Shown: piece after piece, positions 1 to 8,821 of the stretch
How positions within the stretch are numbered: the first letter of the stretch is position 1
Layout of the letters: each line of letters begins with the position of its first letter
NCBI RefSeq assembly: GCF_008086345.1
Contig: NZ_CP043006.1
Coordinates: forward strand, 1,114,032 to 1,178,031
Length of the DNA stretch: 64,000 nucleotides
Source: Chitinophaga sp. XS-30
GTDB lineage: Bacteria > Bacteroidota > Bacteroidia > Chitinophagales > Chitinophagaceae
Direction of reading: 5' to 3'
Position numbers and translations under genes: made by a program
The notes under the pieces: generated by a model
What the model saw: the letters and a program-made list of their open reading frames with translations, nothing else
Databases searched by the model: none
What the model was told of the DNA's origin: nothing

Positions 1-2
1 AT

Positions 3-1436
3 GCCACCACCATTATTGCCGCATACGAGGATGACAGCATTACACATAAGGCTACGGCCCGGGTGCTGTTCGGCCAGGCTGAGCCAAAAGGCAGGCTGCC
101 GGTAACGGTTTGCGACAACTATCATTTCGGGGCGGGTATCACCGCCATCATCCCGCCACCGCCGCCGCCGGCATTACTGCCATCCGCCACGCCGGAATCC
201 GTGGGGCTGGACGGCCGGATACTGGAACGTATCGACTCGCTTGCCTATGATATGATCGATAAAGGCGCCGCTCCGGGTTGCCAGATCCTGGCACTGAAAG
301 ACGGCAAGATGATCTACAATAAAAATTTCGGGCATTATGATTACAGCCAGCGGGAAGCCGTCACCGAAAACTCGGTATATGACCTGGCATCCGTGACCAA
401 GATATGCGCCACCACTTTGTCGGTCATGCGCCTTTATGATGAGGGGAAGCTGGACCTGGACAGTACCCTGGGCAAGTATCTGGTATGGGTAAGGGGGAGT
501 GACAAGGAAAAGCTGCGCATCCGGGACATCCTGCTGCATCAGGCGGGATTGGTCTCCTATATCCCGTTCTACCGGGAAACGCTGTATCCCAATGGCTGGC
601 CTGATACCATGGTCTACAAGCCTGTTCTGGATTCCACCTATTCCGTCAGGGTAGCGGAAAGCCTGTATATGGCCCCTGCCTTTATCGATACGATCAAACG
701 CCGTATCCTGGACAGCCGGATAAAACCATCCGGCAGGGCCTATGTGTACAGCGATAACGATTTTATTTTTCTCGGCAAGGTGGTGGAGGCAGTTTCCGGC
801 ATGCGGCTGGACCGGTATGTGCGGGAAACATTTTATGAGCCGCTTGGGTTGCTGACCACCGGTTTCGGGCCGCGCAGCCGTTTGCCGCTGAAGCAGCTGG
901 TGCCTACAGAGTTCGAAAATTATTTCCGGGTGCAATGGATCCGCGGGGATGTACATGACCCGGGGGCCGCCATGTTCGGCGGTATTGCCGGTCATGCCGG
1001 GCTTTTCTCCAACGCTACTGATATTGCGGTGCTGATGCAAATGATGCTGAATGGCGGAAGCTTCGGTGGGCAGGAATACATCAAGCCCGAAACCATCCGG
1101 CTGTTCTCTGCCTATGGCAGCACCATCAGCCGCCGCGGCCTGGGTTTCGACAAGCCGGAGAAGGATAACCTCACCCGCAGGCCCAACCAGGCATATCCCT
1201 GTAAAAGCGCATCGCCGCTTACTTTCGGTCATACGGGTTTTACCGGGACCTGTGTATGGGCCGACCCTCAGTACAACCTGGTATTCGTATATCTGAGCAA
1301 TCGCGTATGCCCTAACGGTGGCGCAAACACGAAAATATCGCAGCTGAACGTGCGGGGAAATATGATGGAAGTGCTGTATGATGCGATGGTGGACAAAAGC
1401 GCCATGAGCAACGGCCTGCTGTCCGGGAATTTCTGA
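3..1436 (+). CDS. GH3 glycoside hydrolase / serine beta-lactamase-like fusion, 3' part (truncated by window edge)
   Basis: The reading frame is open to the left edge, so the start lies outside. The first ~40 codons match the end of a GH3 C-terminal domain (LFGQ, then GRLPVTV), the fold of NagZ-like beta-N-acetylglucosaminidases. A proline run links this to a serine beta-lactamase/transpeptidase-like domain. It has the SxxK motif (SVTK, codons near 390-401), a YSD triad in the position of YxN (near 745) and an HTG in place of KTG (near 1230), with the glycine-rich GGIAGHAG before it. GH3-beta-lactamase fusions of about 950-1000 residues are typical of Bacteroidota and are thought to act on cell-wall or amino-sugar substrates in the periplasm. 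The catalytic GH3 part is not in the window, so the sugar specificity cannot be judged. It converges on the next gene, with a hairpin element between them. Confidence 0.85.
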   Translation, partial: ATTIIAAYEDDSITHKATARVLFGQAEPKGRLPVTVCDNYHFGAGITAIIPPPPPPALLPSATPESVGLDGRILERIDSLAYDMIDKGAAPGCQILALKDGKMIYNKNFGHYDYSQREAVTENSVYDLASVTKICATTLSVMRLYDEGKLDLDSTLGKYLVWVRGSDKEKLRIRDILLHQAGLVSYIPFYRETLYPNGWPDTMVYKPVLDSTYSVRVAESLYMAPAFIDTIKRRILDSRIKPSGRAYVYSDNDFIFLGKVVEAVSGMRLDRYVRETFYEPLGLLTTGFGPRSRLPLKQLVPTEFENYFRVQWIRGDVHDPGAAMFGGIAGHAGLFSNATDIAVLMQMMLNGGSFGGQEYIKPETIRLFSAYGSTISRRGLGFDKPEKDNLTRRPNQAYPCKSASPLTFGHTGFTGTCVWADPQYNLVFVYLSNRVCPNGGANTKISQLNVRGNMMEVLYDAMVDKSAMSNGLLSGNF

Positions 1437-1458
1437 TGACCGAAAAGGAAATGCAAAA

Positions 1459-1560
1459 GGCTGTACCAAAAGTATGCTGGCCGGATCTTATCCGGTTGCC
1501 TGACGGCGGGATCATCGTTTGCACGATTCGCAAGCCGTCAAGATTACTTTTAGTACAGCC
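1459..1560. repeat. Inverted-repeat element, copy A, between convergent genes
   Basis: The 16-base ends GGCTGTACCAAAAGTA and TACTTTTAGTACAGCC are complementary except for one mismatch or wobble. The 70-base interior holds further hairpins (CCGG-TTAT-CCGG; GACGGC...GCCGTC). A T-rich tract follows on the plus strand, and A-rich sequence precedes the left arm, so the RNA could terminate transcription in both directions. It sits between the stop at 1436 (+) and the stop at 1583 (-). The interior aligns with copy C (56940-57046), so this is a dispersed repeat and not only a local terminator. Confidence 0.75.
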
Positions 1561-1582
1561 CCTCCTTTTTTGGGAATATTAA

Positions 1583-2038
1583 TTACTCTACTGAAGCTCT
1601 CCGGCGGATCACCGTTTGCGTTCTGATGTCAACGGCTTTTTCCAGCTTGCTTTTACCATTGCGCACCTCGAATGTATAAGATCCATCGTCCAGCTTGTCC
1701 ATATTATACCGGGCAACAATCCTGGATGAAGCAGCGTCCAGCACTTCCCTGTGCAGGGTGTTATTATTCGCATCACGGATGAAAAGTGTCAGTTTCTCCC
1801 CTGCCGGGTTGTCGATCTGAACAAGGAAACGGAGGTCTCCGGTGTTTTCCTGCTGGATATCCAGCTTATATTTTTTGATCATGTCATTCGTCTCTACCGG
1901 GGCAACTTTTGTCTTGCTGTTTTTGCTGCCGGCGAAGGCAAATGTTTCCTGCTGTGCGGAAGCCTGCATGGAGAGGCCAAGTACGAGCACTGTAGCCGTA
2001 AAGAATCGTTTTGGTGAGAAAACAATACTGTGTTTCAT
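1583..2038 (-). CDS. Small secreted protein, beta-sandwich-like, unknown function
   Basis: The likely start is the ATG at 2038, which gives 151 residues opening with a clear signal peptide (basic start, hydrophobic core, cleavage after ASA-Q near residue 28). An upstream in-frame ATG at 2101 would add an unlikely 21-residue extension. The mature part alternates short polar and hydrophobic stretches (LRFLVQIDNPAGEKLTLFIR, then SYTFEVRNGK near the end), as in small Ig-like or DUF3244-like secreted domains of Bacteroidota that end with a strand reading 'YTFEV'. No catalytic motif is visible. It is a single gene, convergent with the glycosidase. Family assignment is inference. Confidence 0.7.
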   Translation of the reverse strand: MKHSIVFSPKRFFTATVLVLGLSMQASAQQETFAFAGSKNSKTKVAPVETNDMIKKYKLDIQQENTGDLRFLVQIDNPAGEKLTLFIRDANNNTLHREVLDAASSRIVARYNMDKLDDGSYTFEVRNGKSKLEKAVDIRTQTVIRRRASVE

Positions 2039-2379
2039 AGTCTTGTTAAAATTTAAATAGTTAACTCTGTGGGTCTTTGTAAGTAATTTTTTACAGCACA
2101 AAGTTCTGAGGCTATCATTAACGCAACATTAAGGGGGCATTAAGTAAATATGAGCAGATGATTGCCTTAATGTTATGGCCGGGCTGATGTGTCTTAGTGG
2201 AATCTCCTTAAGCTAATACTATTTTTTGAGGTTAATGTTTTGTTAACCGGAAGACGAAAGTACGACTTCTATCCTTTCAACGATCAAACCGGCATAGAAA
2301 TTTTTCAAAAAGAAATGTGTATTTATGACGCAAACGCTGTCCCGGTCCATATGGACCGGGATCAGTGTTGCAGCGGGAT
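2039..2379. other. Intergenic region between susD and the small secreted gene
   Basis: No gene is supported here. It contains a 10-base inverted repeat (AACATTAAGG at 2125-2134 and CCTTAATGTT at 2165-2174, loop of 30) and the perfect palindrome at 2340-2361. The part next to 2038 should hold the promoter of the leftward small gene, but no convincing TAnnTTTG box was found there. Confidence 0.5.
2340..2361. repeat. Perfect 22-bp palindrome downstream of susD
   Basis: CCCGGTCCATATGGACCGGG (2341-2360), flanked by a T and an A that also pair, is an unbroken palindrome starting 19 bases beyond the susD stop. In RNA it would fold with a minimal loop, but no T-run follows on the minus strand, so it is not a standard intrinsic terminator. 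It could mark or stabilise the susCD mRNA end or be a dyad protein site. Confidence 0.6.
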
Positions 2380-4134
2380 TTAGTACAATGGATTCTGTAT
2401 CATTTTGTTATTCCTGCGGATCTCTTCCGCGAGAACAGGCAGGAGGTAGTGTTTTTCCGTGAATTTCCGTTCCTGTACACCGGATGTTAACACTTTGTAA
2501 GTGTATGTGAGGGTATTGTCCGGGTTCAGCTTTCCTTCTATATCTATCGCTTTGGCCGGGCCGCTGAATGCGGAGGTGGCGATCAGCCAGCGGCGTGCAT
2601 CGAAGTAGCGGTGTTCTTCAAACGCCAGTTCATACCTGCGTTCGTAGCGGTACATTTCCATCAGGGCCTGCCCGGTGACGGTTGCGGTGAGCGCAGGCAT
2701 GCCTGCGCGGGTGCGCACTTCGTTGATCGTTTCCCGGGCTACCGGCTCTTCGCCAAGGGCGAGGGATGCTTCTGCAAAGTTCAGCTTGATCTCTGCATAC
2801 CGGAAGTACAGCCAGGGCTGATCTCCACGAAAGAATTGCGCGTCCAGGTTGATGTCCATGAACTTGCGGAGGTAATAACCGGTGTAGGTGCCATTCCAGT
2901 TTTCAATGGGACTGTTGCGTGTATCCAGACCATTTACCAGCTCAATGGTGCCGTCCGCTCTTTTGCGCTCATAACGGGCGGTCTGTATAACACCTACCGG
3001 GTCGTTGGACTGGGCATCACTGGGGCGTTTTTTCCAGGGAGCGCCGTTGTAGAGGATGGTGGCGTAGAAGCGGGGATCGCGGCCTACATACGGCTGGCTG
3101 GCCATGACGGGGTCGTTCCAGCTGAAGTTGGTGCCGTCCGCCATCTGGTATCCTTCCACAAAGTTTTCCAGCGGCACATTGCCGCCCCAGTTATGGTATC
3201 CGTTCGGCCCATTGTACAGGTCATGGGAAGTGCCGAGTTGCTGGCGATTGAAGTATTTGCAGAAGATCACTTCCGGATTGTCCTTGTCCAGGAACACCCT
3301 GGTGTAGTTCTCCACCGGGGATGCAGTGGGTTTGTGCAGGGAAAATACATTGCTGTCGATAATAGCTTTCGCAGCATCCCTGGCCAGCCTCCAGCGCGCC
3401 ATACGGTCGCCGCCCACATAGCCGAATACAGGTTCTGTGTTTCCCGGCCTGTTGAAGAGATCGCTGGCAGCGTACAGGAGTATGCGTGATTTCAGGGCCA
3501 TGGCCGCGTAGTTGGTAGCCCTTCCCTTATCATCCCGCTCATGTACGGCCGGCAGCAATGCCATAGCGCTGTCGCATTCCGCAACGATATAGTTCACGCA
3601 TTCCTCAAAACTGTTTCGGGGGATCAGCATTTCCTCTCCGTCTCCCAGTTCAAAGATCTGCGTCACCAGCGGCACTCCGCCCCAGTATTTCACCAGCATA
3701 TGATAGAAATAAGCACGCAGGAAATGTACTTCTCCTTTGAGCCTGGTGCGTTGGGCTTCGTCTTTGAACGGGGCATTGTCTACCATCTCGAAAAAGATGT
3801 TGCAATTCCGGATGGCTTTGTAATGCACGTCCCATTGCCCGAAACCGCCAAGCGCTCCAAGATCTTCGGCGGACTGTGCTTCCGTAACGGAAGTGGTGGT
3901 GCCGTAGTTGTGGATAAAGCGGCTTTCATCTGTTATGGAGGACAGCATTACTTCGTTGAAACCATGCCGCATTTTGGTGTAGAGGTCGTTCACGTAAGCC
4001 TCAACCAGATTCGGGTCTTGCCAGACGTCTTCCTCCGTAAACTCCGTCAGCGGTTTTTTCTCGAGAAAATCCTTGTTGCACGCGGTGTTAAGAGCGAGCA
4101 CAGTTATGATGAGTATGTTGATGATCTTTTTCAT
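2380..4134 (-). CDS. RagB/SusD family nutrient-binding outer-membrane lipoprotein
   Basis: This 584-residue protein starts with a lipoprotein signal (MKKIINILIITVLALNTAC, lipid Cys at 19) and the typical SusD opening 'DFLEKKPLTEFTEEDVW'. It carries TPR-like helices (RLKGEVHFLRAYFYHMLVKYWGGVPL) and ends with the family tail 'NNKMIQNPLY'. SusD proteins cap the SusC channel on the cell surface and bind oligosaccharides or other oligomers. It lies 178 bases downstream of susC on the same strand and should be co-transcribed with it. No SusE/F-like gene, sensor or glycosidase on the same strand follows, so the substrate cannot be named; the GH3-type gene at the left edge is the only candidate enzyme nearby. 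Length is normal. Confidence 0.95.
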   Translation of the reverse strand: MKKIINILIITVLALNTACNKDFLEKKPLTEFTEEDVWQDPNLVEAYVNDLYTKMRHGFNEVMLSSITDESRFIHNYGTTTSVTEAQSAEDLGALGGFGQWDVHYKAIRNCNIFFEMVDNAPFKDEAQRTRLKGEVHFLRAYFYHMLVKYWGGVPLVTQIFELGDGEEMLIPRNSFEECVNYIVAECDSAMALLPAVHERDDKGRATNYAAMALKSRILLYAASDLFNRPGNTEPVFGYVGGDRMARWRLARDAAKAIIDSNVFSLHKPTASPVENYTRVFLDKDNPEVIFCKYFNRQQLGTSHDLYNGPNGYHNWGGNVPLENFVEGYQMADGTNFSWNDPVMASQPYVGRDPRFYATILYNGAPWKKRPSDAQSNDPVGVIQTARYERKRADGTIELVNGLDTRNSPIENWNGTYTGYYLRKFMDINLDAQFFRGDQPWLYFRYAEIKLNFAEASLALGEEPVARETINEVRTRAGMPALTATVTGQALMEMYRYERRYELAFEEHRYFDARRWLIATSAFSGPAKAIDIEGKLNPDNTLTYTYKVLTSGVQERKFTEKHYLLPVLAEEIRRNNKMIQNPLY

Positions 4135-4312
4135 CGGGTAATATTTTATTTTTTACTGGCCGGATGACATCGAAGATGCATCGTGGCTAATAAGGTTTAA
4201 ACATGCCTGAGCTAAACCTTGCATTAACACGGCCCTGTATGATAAAACGTATCACGCCCGGTTTCACCGGGTTATTTTTTTGATCAGGACCAGGTGTTTC
4301 GTAGCGCAAGAT
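4135..4312 (-). promoter_or_regulatory. susC-susD spacer with hairpin
   Basis: This 178-base gap is longer than usual for a susC-susD pair. A stem CCCGGTTTCACCGGG (about 4258-4272) is followed by a T-tract when read on the plus strand; on the transcribed minus strand the A-tract precedes the stem, so it is not a terminator for susC. A second imperfect dyad, TGATAAAACGTATCA, lies at about 4239-4253. Possible roles are partial attenuation or mRNA processing between the two cistrons; this is inference. Confidence 0.3.
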
Positions 4313-7300
4313 TTAGAAGGTTACGTTCAGGCCGGCGTTGAAGATCCTTGTTTGCGGGTAGAACTGGCCGCTGCCGGTGGGGGATTCCGGGTCAAAGATC
4401 TTCACTTTGTCGAATGTCAGCAGGTTCTGTCCGCTGATGTAAACACGAAGCTCTTCCAGCCCGGCCTTTTTGCGAAGCCGTTCGGAAACGGAATAGCCGA
4501 TCTCCAGTGTTTTGAGGCGGAGGTAGTCGGTATCCCAGAGCCAGAAGGTGTTTGGCCGGCTTACCCAGTATTCGCGGTCCCGGTCATACGGGCGCGGCAT
4601 GGAAGCATCTATGTTATCTTCCGTCCACCTGTCCGCCGCGATCTTCATCGGGAAGTTGCCGATCAGCCCGGATTCTGTGCGGATGTACTGGCTGGAACCT
4701 GTTGCGGCCTGCCAGAGCATGGTGAGGTCAAAGCCTTTGTAATCGGCGCCCAGGGTGAGACCATAGTTCCAGGTCGGGTATTCGGAGCGGTTCACGCGTA
4801 CGCGGTCCAGGTCATTGATCTGTCCGTCTTCGTTCACATCCCTGAATATTACGTCTCCCGGAACGGCGCCGCCGATGTGGGGATAGTCGTCTATCGCCTT
4901 CTGGTCCCGGAAAATGCCGATGGCTTCGTAGTAGAGGTTTGCGCCGATCTGCTTGCCCGTGGAGCGCTGCCATTCCGGAACGTTGGGCACTTCATCCCAG
5001 AACACGATCCTGTTACGGGCATGCGAGATGTTCGCCACTACTTCGTAAGTGAATTTGCGAACGGTGCGCTTGTGCGTCAGGTGCAGATCGATGCCCTGGT
5101 TCTCTACTTTGCCGATATTCTCATCCGGTAGTGTGAGGCCGGTGTAAATGGGCACGGATGCGGAGCGGGTGGTGAGAATGCTGTAACGATGCGTACGGAA
5201 GTACTCTGCTTCCAGGCCGATCAGTCCATTGAAGAACTTGGCTTCGATAGCCACATCCAGGTTGTTGGACACTTCCCAGGTGATGTTCTCATTGGGAATG
5301 CGGAGGGCGTAGATGCCCTGGTACAGCTTGTCTCCGAACACCATGCCGCCACCCGCAATATTGAACGTGTTCAGGTACTGGAAGGGGTCCACCTGGTCGT
5401 TCCCCATTTGTCCGTATGAGGCGCGCAGTTTGAAGTAGTCCACCGTGGAGCCGACGTTGTTCTTCCAGAAATTCTCGCGGGATAGCACCCATCCCGCGGA
5501 AACACCCGGGAAGAAGCCGAAGCGGCGGTGGGAGGGAAAATTCTGGGAGCCATCGTACCGCCAGTTGAAGTCGAACAGGTACTTCTCGTCGTAGTTATAA
5601 GACAGCCTGCCGAAGTAATTAAGCCTCGCGTAGTCGAACCCGCGTCCGGTATTATCTTTTTCTTCGTTGCTGCCGGCAAAGAGCTGATCTACTGCGCCTG
5701 ACATGAAATACCGTCTCCTGGCCCAGAGGTTGTCCCCTTTCGATTCATTGCGTTCGATTGCAACTATGGCGCCTACATTGTGTTTGCCAAAGGAGCGCAG
5801 ATAATTGATCTTGGCATTGATGGTAACGCTTTGGTTCTGGTTGAACCATTCTTCCCAGTTCGGGGGAGGCGATGCCGCGCTGCGAGGCTTCCAGCTGCGG
5901 CTGGTCATTGGCGTCAAAGCCCTGCAGGGTGTAGAGCGTCCAGGGTTTGATGAAGCGTTTATTGAAGTTGAAATTCTGGTCCAGCGCAAAATTGCCGTCT
6001 ACGAAGAGCCCTTCCACCCCCGGGATATATAACATTACGCCGAGATTGGAGTTGATCACGTATGTTTTGTCGCGCTGGTAACCGATCTCATTGGTACTGG
6101 TCACTACGGGATTGTCGCCGTACTCAATATCCGGTCCCGGCAGCCCGTTCGGCCAGCGGGCGGCTTCTGTTGGCCTGCCGCGCAGCAGGGCGCGGAAGAT
6201 GGAGCCGGCACTTCGGGGCGGGAAATTCCGGTCTTCCAGTCTGCCGGCAAGGTCGAGGCGAAAGGTCAGGTATTTGTTCACATTGGCATCCAGGTTGGCG
6301 CGGAGCTGATGTTGCCGGTAATTGGTGGCGCTGTTCTTGAAGATGCCGTCCTGGAAGAGTGTGCCGAACGAAACGAAGTACACGAACTTGTCCGATCCTC
6401 CGCGGAGGGAGAGGTCGTGCCGGCTTTGGCTGGAGAGCGGTTTTACCACTTCATCGATCCAGTCGGTATTCGGATAGCGCCAGGGATCGGAGCCATCTGC
6501 GAATTTTTGTATTTCTTCTTCCGTGAATTTGGGCTGATCTCCGCTGTTGACATTGATCTCGTTCACGATGCGCGCATATGTAGGCGCATCCGCCATTTCC
6601 GGCAGGCGCGTAGCCTGGGTGAATCCCTGGTTGAAACTGTAGCTCAGCAGGGGTTTGCCAGTGCGGCCGCGCTTGGTGGTGATGAGGATCACACCGTTCG
6701 CGGCACGGGAGCCGAAGATGGCCGCTGATGCGTCTTTCAGTACGGAAACGTTCTCGATGTCGTTCGGATTGAGCCGCTGGAAGCCATCGCGCGGAATGCC
6801 GTCGATCACCACGAGCGGGTCGGAGTTGCGGAAAGTGCTGCGGCCGCGGATCAGGATGCGGGAGCCGTCATATCCCGGCTCGCCGCTGTTATTGATGGCC
6901 ATCAGGCCCGAAACCCTTCCTACGAGGGCATTGGAAACGTTCACCGTTGGGGCCTGCCTGATCTCGGAGCCTTTCACGGTGCTGACGGAGCCGGTCTTGG
7001 TCACCTTTTTAGTGGTGCCGTAACCGGTAACAACATACTCGTCCAGCTGTTGTTCTGTTTCTTTCAGCAGGATGTCGAAAGTGGTTTTTCCATTTACCGG
7101 GTACTCCTGCTGTTCGTACCCGATGAATTGCAGCACCAGCGTGGCTTGCGGGTCTACGTCCGTAAGGGTGAAGTTCCCCTTTTCATCTGTGGCCGTGCCT
7201 TTCTGTGTGCCTTTCACCATCACGGTAACGCCGGGAAGGGAGAGGTTCTTTACATCCCTGATCCTGCCTTTTACGGTGATGGTTTTCGATTGCTGGGCGG

Positions 7301-7391
7301 TGGGTTGCTGAGATACGGAAACGGGCATGTTTCCGAACAAGGCGAATGCCGCCATAAGGATGGCGCCGCCATAACGTGGAATGGGTCGCAT
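4313..7391 (-). pseudogene. SusC/RagA TonB-dependent outer-membrane transporter, interrupted by a single frameshift
   Basis: The N-terminal 500 residues are read from the ATG at 7391: signal peptide ending near SVSQQ, a carboxypeptidase-regulatory-like domain (ITVKGRIRD...LPGVTVMVKGT, ~35-120) and a TonB plug with SusC hallmarks (GRVSGLMAINNSGEPG; VIDGIPRDG; SVLKDASAAIFGSRAANGVI). The barrel continues in another frame from about 5860 to the stop at 4313 and ends with a C-terminal aromatic (NVTF). The frames join at a five-C run on the coding strand (plus-strand G run 5862-5866); removing one C gives a continuous ~1026-residue protein (GIASP-NWEEW), a normal SusC length. As written the protein stops early and lacks most of its barrel. 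This is either a recent inactivation or a base-calling error. With the SusD gene it would import an unknown oligomer using TonB energy. Confidence 0.9.
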
Positions 7392-7562
7392 AAAGATTAG
7401 GTTTTCGTTGGGTTAAAAAATAATAACGCTCACTGTCGTATGTCTTATTCTTGTCTAGTCAAGTTATCTAGTTTTTCTTTAAATATTTTCGAAATTAAGC
7501 GTCTGCGATACGCGTTTTGTTTAAAAAACATTAGCTACCTTCAATCCAGAATCCACAACGTC

Positions 7563-8207
7563 ATGAAATTGAGCCGTCTCCCTGGTTTGATCGTTGCCAT
7601 CGCTTTACTGGCTTCCTGCGGAAAGGAAGAAAGCCTGGAAGAGCCGTTCCGCGGCAATTCCTGCGATTATGCGCCTTATACGGCGGGTTCTTCTTTTGAG
7701 TATGAGCAAACCGGAGGTGATCCGGCGGACACTTTTCAATACATCCTGGTGGCGAAAGGGGATACGGTCTTCAACGGGGAAACTTACCTGTGGCTGGAAG
7801 ATGATGCTTCTTCCGGGTTTTCCCTTTTCAAATGCGGGGAGGGGGAATATGAGCAACTGGTGGATGTGAGCAATATTCCTTATGCGCCGGCGGACCCGGT
7901 CAAAACGGTTTACCTGCGGGATGATCTGCCCCGCGGCGGCAGCTGGATAGAGCAGTTACCGCTGACCATCCCGGGTGTCGGGGACCTGTTGCTGGTGATG
8001 CAGTACACGATCGTGGAGAAAGGCACGAACAAAACAGTACTTGGAAAAGAATACAGTGATGTGATCGGTGTGCAGATGGATGTGTCCATGCCGCCGCTCA
8101 TTCCGGCCCAGGTGCTGAGCACCAGTTTTTACGCGAAGGGAGTGGGATTGATCCAGGCGGACCGGGAGGAGGATACTACAAGATTGGTGACGTACACGAT
8201 CAGGTAA
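7563..8207 (+). CDS. Lipoprotein of unknown function
   Basis: The ATG at 7563 gives 214 residues starting with a lipoprotein signal (hydrophobic core then LLASC-GKEE, lipid Cys near 19); an in-frame upstream start at 7440 would bury this signal behind 41 residues and is rejected. The rest is rich in beta-strand-like stretches with 'DYAPYTAGSSFEYEQTGGD' near the start and repeated GDT/GET turns, common in Bacteroidota surface lipoproteins. No catalytic motif is seen. A -7-like box TACCTTCA (7536-7543) lies upstream. It is divergent from susC and overlaps the 3' end of alkA by 8 bases. Confidence 0.75.
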   Translation: MKLSRLPGLIVAIALLASCGKEESLEEPFRGNSCDYAPYTAGSSFEYEQTGGDPADTFQYILVAKGDTVFNGETYLWLEDDASSGFSLFKCGEGEYEQLVDVSNIPYAPADPVKTVYLRDDLPRGGSWIEQLPLTIPGVGDLLLVMQYTIVEKGTNKTVLGKEYSDVIGVQMDVSMPPLIPAQVLSTSFYAKGVGLIQADREEDTTRLVTYTIR

Positions 8208-8817
8208 CGGGCACAGCATCTTTCCAGGCCCAGAGGTACCGGCAGGCATGTGTTCTGTAAGGCGACCATTTCTCAGAGAGTTTCATTAACCTGGCCCGGT
8301 AAGTTTTCCGGTCAGCCGTATCCAGTTTATAAAGTTTGGTCATTGCCTGTTGCAGCCCCAGGTCATCACAGGCAAAAATATCTTCCCGCCCCAGGTAGAA
8401 CATCAGCAGCATTTCCACCGTCCATCTGCCAACGCCTTTGATCTTTGTGAGATAGGCGATCACTTCTTCATCCTCCATTTTGCGAAGCCTGGCATCCGTC
8501 AGTTTTTCGGTTATCACAAAATTGGCAACGTTATGCACGTAGCTGACCTTGGCATTGGAAAGCCCGATAGCCCGGAGCCGTTCCGGAGGGGTGTCCAGTA
8601 TCTGCTGTGGCCGCGGTTCTTTGCCGCCGTATAGTTCCAGGAAACGTCTGTAGATCACGGCAGCCACTTTCACGGAGAGTTGCTGGCTCATGATGGAGCG
8701 GATGAGTTTCAGCGCGATGTTACGCCCGGCCGGCAAAACTTCCAGCGGAGCGCTGACGATGGCCTTCAGCTTTTTGTCCTTTTGCAGGTGTGCAATGTAA
8801 ACGTCGTGAGGTGTCAT
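8200..8817 (-). CDS. DNA-3-methyladenine glycosylase, AlkA/HhH-GPD type
   Basis: 205 residues covering an HhH-GPD base-excision domain without the N-terminal AlkA domain, as in many short bacterial 3-methyladenine DNA glycosylases II. Visible motifs are the 'SIMSQQLSVKVAAVIYRRF' helix, the helix-hairpin-helix 'LTKIKGVGRWTVEMLLMF', and the catalytic-Asp segment 'FACDDLGL' just after it. It would remove alkylated purines, leaving an abasic site for AP endonucleases such as the exonuclease III gene at 51.6-52.4 kb. Its start lies 4 bases beyond the M28 stop in the repaired frame, so it ends the cysS-M28-alkA operon. The 3' end overlaps the convergent lipoprotein by 8 bases. Confidence 0.92.
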   Translation of the reverse strand: MTPHDVYIAHLQKDKKLKAIVSAPLEVLPAGRNIALKLIRSIMSQQLSVKVAAVIYRRFLELYGGKEPRPQQILDTPPERLRAIGLSNAKVSYVHNVANFVITEKLTDARLRKMEDEEVIAYLTKIKGVGRWTVEMLLMFYLGREDIFACDDLGLQQAMTKLYKLDTADRKTYRARLMKLSEKWSPYRTHACRYLWAWKDAVPVT

Positions 8818-8821
8818 GAGT

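Noticed and set aside
174..1469. Long antisense frame (431 codons) opposite the GH3/beta-lactamase gene
   Set aside because: The plus-strand frame has clear family motifs; the antisense product is low-complexity and typical of GC-rich shadow frames.
4280..5131. Plus-strand frame opposite the 3' part of susC
   Set aside because: The minus strand encodes the SusC barrel continuously in this segment.
3..7391. Complete polysaccharide utilisation locus
   Set aside because: Only a susC-susD pair and the end of one glycosidase on the opposite strand are present; there is no SusE/F, regulator or hydrolase on the susCD transcript.
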